Assembly: GCA_002368575.1 (NCBI GenBank)
Contig: DFEA01000110.1
Span: 1-10,023, forward strand
Direction of reading: 5' to 3'
Length of the DNA: 10,023 nucleotides
DNA from: Lachnospiraceae bacterium UBA3814
Lineage (GTDB): Bacteria > Bacillota > Clostridia > Lachnospirales > Lachnospiraceae
The notes under the pieces: model-generated
What the model was told of the DNA's origin: nothing
Databases searched by the model: none
What the model saw: the letters and a program-made list of their open reading frames with translations, nothing else
Shown: one piece after another, positions 1-6,336 of the stretch
How the letters are laid out: the number at the start of each line of letters is the position of its first letter
Numbering within the stretch: the first letter of the stretch is position 1
Translations under genes and position numbers: made by a program

Positions 1-657
1 CTCATCCGGAAGCATCATGGGATCTCCTCCGGTTATCAGCACATCCCTGATCTCTTTCGTGTTTTTTATATATTCTATCGCGGCACCGATATTCTCCTCG
101 GATTCTATCCTGTCGGTCTCCCCGATGCATCTCCTCCTCTGGCAATGTCTGCAGAACATGGCGCAGGAGCTCGTTACATTTATGATAAGACGGTTAGGAT
201 ACCTCCTCGTAATGCATGGCGCGGGATTGGTATACTCCTCGCTCATCGGGTCAAGCTCACCCTCTCCGTCATTCTCTCCCGCTGAGGGCAGCGCCATCAT
301 GTTTATCGGATAGCTCATATCCTCGTAATCCATAAGCGAAAGATAATAAGGCGTTGTCGCCCACCTGTATTTCCTTGATATATCGTTTATCATCGCCGCC
401 TCGGAATCCGAAAGCTTTATAAACTTTTCAAGCGTGGAGACCGAGCTGATCCTGTGAGAAAGCTGCCAGTGCCAGTCATTCCAGTCATTCTCTGAGGCTC
501 CGAAATACTCCATTATCTCCTGCTTATGCTTCTTTGAGATAATATCCCTCTTTCCGGCGGTTTCCCGAAGGAACTCCTCCTTAAAGGCCAGATAATCCTC
601 TATCTCACCGTAAAGCTCAGCTGCCCTGTTTAAAGATATCTCTCTTTTCCTGTCCAT
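1..657 (-). CDS. KamA-family radical SAM aminomutase (glutamate/lysine 2,3-aminomutase type), C-terminus cut off
   Basis: The visible 219 residues are the N-terminal half of a lysine 2,3-aminomutase family enzyme. These cytoplasmic enzymes use S-adenosylmethionine, a 4Fe-4S cluster and PLP to move an alpha-amino group to the beta carbon. Seen directly: the family block DWNDWHWQ (residues 58-65), TPYYLSL (102-108), RRYPNR (151-156), the cluster motif CAMFCRHC with Cys165, Cys169 and Cys172 followed by QRRR, and VLITGGDP (206-213), the SAM-binding GGD region. A roughly 40-residue N-terminal extension before DWNDW and the CRHCQRRR wording fit my recollection of glutamate 2,3-aminomutase better than lysine 2,3-aminomutase. 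The residues that decide the substrate lie in the missing half. EpmB-type proteins are unlikely because of the long N-terminus. The ATG at 657 follows a strong GGGAGGAAACGG ribosome site, 17 bases after the SGNH gene, so it appears co-transcribed with the Dlt-like cassette. Confidence 0.9.
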   Translation of the reverse strand, partial: MDRKREISLNRAAELYGEIEDYLAFKEEFLRETAGKRDIISKKHKQEIMEYFGASENDWNDWHWQLSHRISSVSTLEKFIKLSDSEAAMINDISRKYRWATTPYYLSLMDYEDMSYPINMMALPSAGENDGEGELDPMSEEYTNPAPCITRRYPNRLIINVTSSCAMFCRHCQRRRCIGETDRIESEENIGAAIEYIKNTKEIRDVLITGGDPMMLPDE

Positions 658-674
658 CCGTTTCCTCCCTGCTC

Positions 675-1757
675 TCAAGGAGCTGTCTGTTTATCCGCTC
701 CCGCAAGCACAGCTGCCTTTTCCTTTTCATATCTTTCCGACTTTTCCTCCCATACCCTTACATATCTTTCGTCGTCCCTGTGGGAGGCTATGTCATAATT
801 TGCCTTAAGATAATCTGCCAGATACACGCTGAATTTTTCGGCCCCGTATGTATTGAGATGGCTTCCCTCATCCGGGGAATCCGTACTGTAATCGATCCCC
901 ATCTCATCAGAGAGCACGTCAAAATTAACATAGCTTATCCCGTAGGGCTCTGCCAGCTTACGTATCTGCTCATCATAATACGTGCTCCAGTTATCCGAAA
1001 GGCTGGGAAGCTTCATAAGGAACAGGGAGACGTTCTCTCTTTTGCAGAGCTCAAGTATCTTTATAAGATATTCCTTATTACGGGAGGAAAGGATCGTCTC
1101 CCCGCGGCTCTTTCCCGCGTATTCTCCCGGCCTTCTGTCAGGCACGGTCTCTGTTTTCACAAAATCGATAATGTACCCGTTATGGTCCACGGAGGGCTCT
1201 GAGAAGGCATATTTCCAATCCTCTGCGCTAAGCTCCTTCCACCTGGTATGGAAGCGCAGCACGGGAAACAGGTATTCTATAAACCTCTCCTCACTGCCCT
1301 TTGCGGCCATGACCGCCCGGTACTTTGACAGCGACAGGCGCATCCCGTCAAGAGCCTTTCTGTTTGAGGGCTCCTCAACGAAACGATCATCATATTTGAT
1401 AAAGCCCACGTCAAGGACCACCATCTCCGGCCTGTTTCTGCTTTTCAGGGCATCCTCTATCATATAATAGGAGGTCCACATGGGCTGGGAGGCATTTCCC
1501 CTGTCGTAGGACGTAAATCCGGCGCGCTCCCACAGTATCACAGGCACCACCGCGCTGAATACGGTCGAGGACCCCACAAAGATAACATCCGGCGCAAGCT
1601 CCTCCTTATAGAAATCCGCGGTTATCCTTCCGTCCTGATTTTCACTCACATATTTAGGCATCAAAACACGATTTAACACTGTCAGAAAAAGCGCCGCAGC
1701 CAGTGCCTTCAGAATTAATGAAATTATGATTTTATTTTTTGATCCCGATCCGTTCAT
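675..1757 (-). CDS. DltD-like SGNH-fold membrane-anchored protein, partner of the MBOAT
   Basis: This 360-residue protein has one hydrophobic N-terminal anchor (about residues 9-30) followed by an extracytoplasmic SGNH/DltD-type domain. Seen directly: block I as VFVGSS-like sequence IFVGSST (59-65), where Ser64 aligns with the GDSL nucleophile; a GNAS turn (87-90) at the block II/III position; and a C-terminal HLNTYGAEKF block with His300. The usual DxxH acid position is Glu297, with Asp296 next to it. In known systems DltD, and SGNH partners of other MBOATs, work on the outer face in the final acyl transfer to the polymer. The 35-residue tail after the last block is strongly charged. The gene starts 6 bases after the MBOAT stop, which implies translational coupling. 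The substrate is unknown. Sequence identity to true DltD is probably low, so the call rests on the fold motifs and the gene order. Confidence 0.8.
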   Translation of the reverse strand: MNGSGSKNKIIISLILKALAAALFLTVLNRVLMPKYVSENQDGRITADFYKEELAPDVIFVGSSTVFSAVVPVILWERAGFTSYDRGNASQPMWTSYYMIEDALKSRNRPEMVVLDVGFIKYDDRFVEEPSNRKALDGMRLSLSKYRAVMAAKGSEERFIEYLFPVLRFHTRWKELSAEDWKYAFSEPSVDHNGYIIDFVKTETVPDRRPGEYAGKSRGETILSSRNKEYLIKILELCKRENVSLFLMKLPSLSDNWSTYYDEQIRKLAEPYGISYVNFDVLSDEMGIDYSTDSPDEGSHLNTYGAEKFSVYLADYLKANYDIASHRDDERYVRVWEEKSERYEKEKAAVLAGADKQTAP

Positions 1758-1763
1758 TTTCCG

Positions 1764-3359
1764 TCAGAAATTCAGATATATAAACGCCTTGGCGTCATAT
1801 CCCATGCCATAGCTTCCAAACACCGTTACAAGAGTGATAAGGCTAAACAGCACAGCCCACTGAGCGGGGACTGGCAGCTTGAATATCCGCTCCCTTAAGC
1901 TTCCCTTCCTCTGAAGCAGGCTTACCGACAATAAGATAACAAGCGCTGCCACCGCGACCCTAAACTCCTCTGCCGGAAGGGAAAGCTCATTGAACACGAC
2001 ATCCCAGGTAAAGCTTCCCCAATCCTTAAAGGCATCTCTTATGGTCTCAAAGCCCGCACGTACACCCGCGGAAATATCAAACACTCTCAAAAAAGCCATG
2101 AGCCAGAAGGTCTTAAAGACCCTGTACAGCTTAAGGACCGGACCTCCCTCCTTAAGTCCAAAGCGTTCGATAAGCCTCAGTGAGAGCGGTTCAAGCTCGG
2201 TACCCAGGATTATGAAGAAGCAGTTTAACAGCCCCCATACCACATACCTGTTTTCCGAACCGTGCCACATTCCCGTTGCCGCCCAGACAATGACCATCGG
2301 CAGATACAGCGGTATCCTCTTTCCCAGTCCCTCGCTTATATGTGACTTCACCCATTTTGAGAGCTTAAGCATCCATTTAGCCACGGAAAGGGGATAAAAG
2401 ATGTAATCCTTGAACCAGGTTCCCAGAGTGATATGCCATCTCCTCCAGTACTCCGCGATATTCTTTGAAAAGAAGGGCCTTTCGAAGTTCTCCGTTATCC
2501 TTATCCCGAACATTTCACTTACGCCCAGTGCCACGTCGATCCCTCCGGAAAAGTCGCCGTAGATCTGCATGGAATAAAAGAATACCGCAAGAAGCAGGTA
2601 TATACCCTTATAGCCCTCACGCATGGCTATAGAGGCTTCCACGTAGGAAGACAATCTGTCAGCGATCACTAACTTCTTAAAAAGCCCCCACATTATCCTG
2701 TAAAGGCCCGATCTTATCCTTAAAAGATCAAAATCCACCGCCTTAAAAAGCTCGGGCATGAGCTCGCCGAAACGGCTTATCGGTCCCTGGATTATCTGGG
2801 GGAACCAGGAAACGAAGAGCGCGAACCTGAAAAAATTATGCTCTGCTTCATATTTTCCGTAGTAAATATCAATAAGATACCCCATAGACTGAAAGGTATA
2901 AAAGGAAATACCAAGGGGCAGCATCAGATTTAAGAAGGGAACAAAATCCGTAATGCCAAATGTGCTCAGTCTGAAAAGATTAAAGTACGCTATAACAGGA
3001 TCCGCGTATTTGAAAAACACCAGTATCCCGAAATTCAAAAGCAGGCACGCAAACAAAAGCCACTTCTGCTTCTTCTTTGTGGCCGCCTTGTATTCCCTCT
3101 TCTCCTCCTTCGAAAGCCTGTCCCTGTTATCCTTAAGATACTGCTTCTGCTGAAGATTCCTCTTTTCAAGAGAAAGCGCGAAGGCATAGGTGGAGGCAGT
3201 CGTAAAGAGAATAAAGAATATCCTGTTTACACCGGTGAGCAGATAAAAATACCAGCTTGCGGCAAGCAGCACACACCATTGCCATTTCTTCGGGACCGCA
3301 TAATAAATAAGCAGGCATACTATAACAAAGCCCGCAAACCTGAGCGAGATAAAAGACAT
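1764..3359 (-). CDS. MBOAT-family membrane O-acyltransferase (DltB/AlgI/PatA type)
   Basis: This polytopic membrane protein of 531 residues belongs to the bacterial MBOAT family, which moves an acyl group from an intracellular donor (here most likely the neighbouring carrier protein) across the membrane for transfer to an envelope glycan. Family signatures are clear: LPLGISFYTFQSMGYLIDIYYG (start 147), FPQIIQGPISR (186-196), QIYGDFSGGIDVALG (265-279), EYWRRWHITLGTWFKDYIFYPL (start 303) and GMWHG (363-367). His309 and His366 are the two conserved active-site histidines. A very basic and acidic loop (about 64-100) follows the first helices and should be cytoplasmic. The protein ends in FIYLNF, matching FxYxxF, the tail motif known from DltX and from several MBOATs. 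Length is slightly above DltB (about 400) and close to AlgI (about 520). It starts 23 bases after the carrier-protein stop. Confidence 0.93.
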   Translation of the reverse strand: MSFISLRFAGFVIVCLLIYYAVPKKWQWCVLLAASWYFYLLTGVNRIFFILFTTASTYAFALSLEKRNLQQKQYLKDNRDRLSKEEKREYKAATKKKQKWLLFACLLLNFGILVFFKYADPVIAYFNLFRLSTFGITDFVPFLNLMLPLGISFYTFQSMGYLIDIYYGKYEAEHNFFRFALFVSWFPQIIQGPISRFGELMPELFKAVDFDLLRIRSGLYRIMWGLFKKLVIADRLSSYVEASIAMREGYKGIYLLLAVFFYSMQIYGDFSGGIDVALGVSEMFGIRITENFERPFFSKNIAEYWRRWHITLGTWFKDYIFYPLSVAKWMLKLSKWVKSHISEGLGKRIPLYLPMVIVWAATGMWHGSENRYVVWGLLNCFFIILGTELEPLSLRLIERFGLKEGGPVLKLYRVFKTFWLMAFLRVFDISAGVRAGFETIRDAFKDWGSFTWDVVFNELSLPAEEFRVAVAALVILLSVSLLQRKGSLRERIFKLPVPAQWAVLFSLITLVTVFGSYGMGYDAKAFIYLNF

Positions 3360-3382
3360 TTCAATAACCCTGCGGCAGGTGC

Positions 3383-3610
3383 CTACTCCTCCATCAGATT
3401 CTGAACCAACTCATAGATCGCCTGAGCGGAATTGAAGTTCTCAGGGGTCATGTGCTCAGCCGTGATCTCGATATCGAACACATCCATAAGCTCCCCGACT
3501 ATCGTTACGATATCAAAGGAATCAAATATCTTCTTATCGATAAGTCCCGTTTCGATTTCGTAATCGACCTCCGGATGAACAGATTTAAGGATCTCTATAA
3601 CGTCCTCCAT
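3383..3610 (-). CDS. small acyl/aminoacyl carrier protein (DltC-like)
   Basis: This 75-residue acidic protein is a stand-alone phosphopantetheine carrier. The attachment site is Ser31 in IFDSFDIV (28-35), at the start of helix 2, with the hydrophobic helix pattern of acyl carrier proteins on either side. Size and the FDSFD wording resemble DltC (about 78-81 residues) more than fatty-acid AcpP, which has DSLD. By analogy it receives an activated amino acid as a thioester from the ligase encoded 31 bases upstream and offers it to the MBOAT encoded just downstream. The ATG at 3610 has an excellent CTGGAGGT ribosome site about 8 bases upstream, which suggests higher translation than its neighbours, as expected for a carrier. 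It needs a phosphopantetheinyl transferase, which is not in this window. Confidence 0.93.
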   Translation of the reverse strand: MEDVIEILKSVHPEVDYEIETGLIDKKIFDSFDIVTIVGELMDVFDIEITAEHMTPENFNSAQAIYELVQNLMEE

Positions 3611-3641
3611 AAAATTACCTCCAGTTGATTTTTATTATTTC

Positions 3642-5144
3642 CTACAGCATTTCCTTTAACGCCGCCCTGTCCGTCTTCCCGCGTGCGTTAAGCGGCATTT
3701 TATCAAGCCTGTGAACGACATTGGGCAGCATATAATGCACAAGCTTCTTTTTAAGCACCTCAATAAGCTCTGTGGGATCGTATTCCTCAGACTCATAAAA
3801 CAGTACGATCTTCGATTTGACAGGCTCGAACAGGCAGCATGCCGCCTTCATCCCGTGAAGCGACGAAACGACCGTTTCGATCTCTCCAAGCTCGATCCTG
3901 TGTCCCATATGCTTTATCTGAAAATCCTTTCTGGAAACGAAAACAAGCTCATGCCTTTCGTTATATTTCGCAAGATCCCCCGTCCGGTAGATCTTCTCGG
4001 GATAATACGGGTTGAGTGGATTCTGTACAAACACCTCATCCGTCTTCTCCCTCGCGTTATAATATCCGAGCGCCAGACAGCTCCCCTTAACGCAGATCTC
4101 CCCCGTGACATCCTTTCTCCTGATGAGCTTGTTATCCTCATCTAACAGCAGTATCTCTGTATTCTTAAAGGGTGAACCGATGGGGATCGTTTCATCGTCG
4201 GCAAATTCCCTGTCAACGATATAATAGGTACATACCCCGGTTATCTCCGTAGGCCCGTAGATCTGTACAAACTTCGCGTCCGGATAATACTGCCTCCAGT
4301 AGTTATAGCATTTTGTCGGCATGGACTCGGCTCCGAAAATGATCGTTCTCAGATACCCTGGACGAATGGATTTGAACCCCTTGAACACGGAGACCATCTT
4401 CATCGCGGAGGGGACCCACCTTATGGTCGTTATCCTGTATTCCTCAAGAAAGCTCAAAAGCTTTAAGGGAATGGAAAAGTACTCGGTCGGTACTATCCCC
4501 ATGCTTGCTCCCGCCGACAGCGTACAGTAAATATCTATGAGCGACGCGTCAAAATAAAACGGGGCCTGATTTGCGATAATATCCTCAGAGGTTATGCCGA
4601 TCTCATCGTTAAAATGATCTATGTAATCAATCAGCGACCTGTGGGAAACCACGACCCCCTTGGGAACTCCGGTCGACCCTGAGGTATACAGGACATAGAC
4701 CGGGTCCATATCCAGAGCTGCATCAAGCCTCCCCGCTATAAGCCCGTCGTCCGCCTCCGTCTCGATCATCTCCTCAAAAATATACACGTTCGGGGAAAAG
4801 GTCTTTGCCATATCAAAATGAGAGATATCAGTTATGATAGCCGCGGGCTTCAGATTCTCTACTATCAGCGACAGCCTGTACTCCGGCATGGAGGTATCGA
4901 GCGGAACATAGAAATTCCTGCTCATCACCGTTCCAAAATACGCGCAAAGGACCCTGGGAGCCTTGTCCATATATATAAGTACCGGCCTGCATACCGTATT
5001 CAGCTTTTTTATAAGCTTGCAGGCAACCGCCCGTGAAGCCTTATAAAGCATTTTGTAGGTATACCCGCCCGCCTCGTCAAAATATGCCGTTTTTTCAGGA
5101 AAACGCTCCGCCGAGCGTGTAAGATAACCGATTATATTATTCAT
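3642..5144 (-). CDS. DltA-like amino acid adenylation ligase
   Basis: This stand-alone adenylation enzyme (500 residues with the chosen start) should activate an amino acid with ATP and load it on the adjacent carrier protein. Core motifs, numbered from the chosen ATG: A3 YTSGSTGVPKG (153-163), A4 FYFDAS (196-201), A5 QIYGPTE (294-300), A7 YRTGDLA (386-392), A8 VSRKDFQIKHMGHRIELGEIE (from 403), and A10 NARGKTDR with catalytic Lys490. Asp199 in FDAS matches the residue that holds the substrate alpha-amino group in amino-acid-activating domains, which argues against a fatty-acid ligase. In IIFGAESMP (268-276), Gly271 sits where DltA has the Cys (Cys269 in the Bacillus cereus enzyme) linked to D-alanine selection, so D-alanine cannot be assumed. 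A GTG nine bases further upstream (5153) is in frame, but it overlaps the AGGGTG ribosome site that is well placed for the ATG, so I prefer 5144. Confidence 0.9.
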   Translation of the reverse strand: MNNIIGYLTRSAERFPEKTAYFDEAGGYTYKMLYKASRAVACKLIKKLNTVCRPVLIYMDKAPRVLCAYFGTVMSRNFYVPLDTSMPEYRLSLIVENLKPAAIITDISHFDMAKTFSPNVYIFEEMIETEADDGLIAGRLDAALDMDPVYVLYTSGSTGVPKGVVVSHRSLIDYIDHFNDEIGITSEDIIANQAPFYFDASLIDIYCTLSAGASMGIVPTEYFSIPLKLLSFLEEYRITTIRWVPSAMKMVSVFKGFKSIRPGYLRTIIFGAESMPTKCYNYWRQYYPDAKFVQIYGPTEITGVCTYYIVDREFADDETIPIGSPFKNTEILLLDEDNKLIRRKDVTGEICVKGSCLALGYYNAREKTDEVFVQNPLNPYYPEKIYRTGDLAKYNERHELVFVSRKDFQIKHMGHRIELGEIETVVSSLHGMKAACCLFEPVKSKIVLFYESEEYDPTELIEVLKKKLVHYMLPNVVHRLDKMPLNARGKTDRAALKEML

Positions 5145-5157
5145 AAAATACACCCTG
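5145..5157 (-). promoter_or_regulatory. ribosome binding site that decides the ligase start
   Basis: On the minus strand the bases read AGCAGGGTGTATTTT just before the ATG. AGGG lies about 8 bases upstream of the ATG at 5144, a normal spacing. The alternative in-frame GTG at 5153 is part of this same AGGGTG and has no purine-rich site of its own upstream. This supports a 500-residue ligase rather than 503. Confidence 0.6.
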
Positions 5158-5186
5158 CTGCGCCGATCCGCCTGTGGATTGAGCGA

Positions 5187-6257
5187 TCACAGCATCATCC
5201 ACCCGGGAAGGCTTTTTACTTCATTGTCCCGTTCCTTCAGGTAAGCCCTGGGATAAACCGTCAGATGTCCCTTTCCTCTGTTAAGGAGAGCCGCCCACTG
5301 GCTGAAGGTGGAATTTGCTATTATATTATGCCCGCACAGGGACATAAGCTGCATATCCCGAAAGCTCGCCTCTCCCCTGTTGTGACTGATCACCCGCCTG
5401 TTTTTTATAAAACCGAGCTCCGACTCGGCACGTTCCGGATCATCCGAAAAAATATATAGCTTAAGTCTCTCCATGTCAAGTCCCGCCCGATCGCACAAAA
5501 GCCTGACCGCTGACTCGTAATAATCCCGTGAAAGGACCCTGAACATATCCTTGTATTCCTTAAGGTAATCTCCGCGCCTTAAGTGAATGCTCACCGAATG
5601 CTCCCTATCCTCTTTTATCTCCTCGGAAAGCTCCTTATTTTTCCCGCGCTCTTCCTCTGTCTCTCCGAAAAAGCCCTCTGAAAAATCAGGAAAGACAAAG
5701 GCGGCGACCGCCTCTGAAAGCACCTTGCAAAAGAACCTTTCCTCCGTCCAGAAGCCCGTAAAATAATAGTCCCTGCTTAAGTCAAGGGAGTGCACGAGCT
5801 GATACGCATCATAAGCCCCGGGCAGTGACATGCCTGTGCCCAAAGCATCCGCCCCGTTCTCATCTATCAGGAAGGGAAGCCTCTTTTTCATTGTAAATTC
5901 TCTTATTACACGGTTGGGGTACCGCCTGAGGTCTTCAAAGCGCACTGCCCCCTTCTCACTGAAGCGCCCCTTATATTCCCTGCCATTTTTAAAGGAGGTC
6001 ATGCTCCCCGGCATTAACAGGTTCGGAATAAGGCCTGTCGCCCTGAAAAGCTCCGCATAGCCTGCTTCCTCTATCGAAAACCCGGGATTATGCCCGAATA
6101 TCCTCTGAAGCTCATAGCCATGATGATCATTATGGGCGTAGAACCAGGTAAGATCAGCCTTTACCGTGGCCTCGGGATAAAGCCTCTTTAAGAGAAGATA
6201 AAAGCAGTATTGAAACATCTGGTTACCCAGACCGCTTGTGATCCTGACAACGAGCAT
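5187..6257 (-). CDS. GT11-family glycosyltransferase (alpha-1,2-fucosyltransferase type)
   Basis: This 356-residue enzyme matches the GT11 family, which normally transfers fucose from GDP-fucose to a galactose (alpha-1,2) on surface glycans. Seen directly: the N-terminal nucleotide-sugar block GLGNQMFQY (9-17), the hallmark HLRRGDY (225-231) whose arginines contact GDP, IFSDDPE (269-275), and the C-terminal IIANSTFSQWAALLN (312-326). No transmembrane segment is visible, so it should act at the cytoplasmic face on a lipid-linked acceptor. It is longer than the usual roughly 290-300 residues, partly because of a glutamate- and lysine-rich insertion (about 192-220) just before HLRRGDY. The donor being GDP-fucose is family knowledge; no GDP-fucose synthesis gene is in the window. 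The start has AAGGCGGAG about 11 bases upstream. It is separated from the GT2 gene by 79 bases and from the ligase by 42. Confidence 0.9.
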   Translation of the reverse strand: MLVVRITSGLGNQMFQYCFYLLLKRLYPEATVKADLTWFYAHNDHHGYELQRIFGHNPGFSIEEAGYAELFRATGLIPNLLMPGSMTSFKNGREYKGRFSEKGAVRFEDLRRYPNRVIREFTMKKRLPFLIDENGADALGTGMSLPGAYDAYQLVHSLDLSRDYYFTGFWTEERFFCKVLSEAVAAFVFPDFSEGFFGETEEERGKNKELSEEIKEDREHSVSIHLRRGDYLKEYKDMFRVLSRDYYESAVRLLCDRAGLDMERLKLYIFSDDPERAESELGFIKNRRVISHNRGEASFRDMQLMSLCGHNIIANSTFSQWAALLNRGKGHLTVYPRAYLKERDNEVKSLPGWMML

Positions 6258-6336
6258 TCTGAAACTGTCTCCGCCTTCTTTTTATCTGTAAACATATAGC
6301 TGCTTTATGCCGGCTGTACCTCGTAAGGACCCTCTT

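Noticed and set aside
17..313. Plus-strand 98-codon frame with a hydrophobic start, resembling a small membrane protein
   Set aside because: It is antisense to the radical SAM cluster motif region of the aminomutase; the minus-strand reading is certain.
471..493. Short tandem repeat in DNA (AATGACTGG twice on the minus strand)
   Set aside because: It encodes the NDWNDW stretch, a conserved block of the KamA family, so it is explained by protein sequence.
982..1467. Open 161-codon plus-strand frame opposite the SGNH gene
   Set aside because: It overlaps another plus-strand open frame and a well-supported minus gene, and its translation is low-complexity with no recognisable motif.
675..5144. 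Simple annotation as the lipoteichoic acid D-alanylation operon dltABCD
   Set aside because: Gene order, missing dltX, the replaced selectivity residue in the ligase and the glycan-locus setting all argue against assuming D-alanine and lipoteichoic acid, although the mechanism is clearly related.
5145..5186. Possible weak hairpin (ATCC/GGAT) between the GT11 and ligase genes
   Set aside because: The stem is only about four base pairs and lacks a T-tract, so it is not a terminator.
6258..6336. Largest intergenic gap, examined for a promoter, terminator or small gene
   Set aside because: I found a GCCGGC palindrome and an AT-rich patch, but no stem-loop with a T-run and no well-spaced -35/-10 pair. 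It looks like a plain spacer with a ribosome site.
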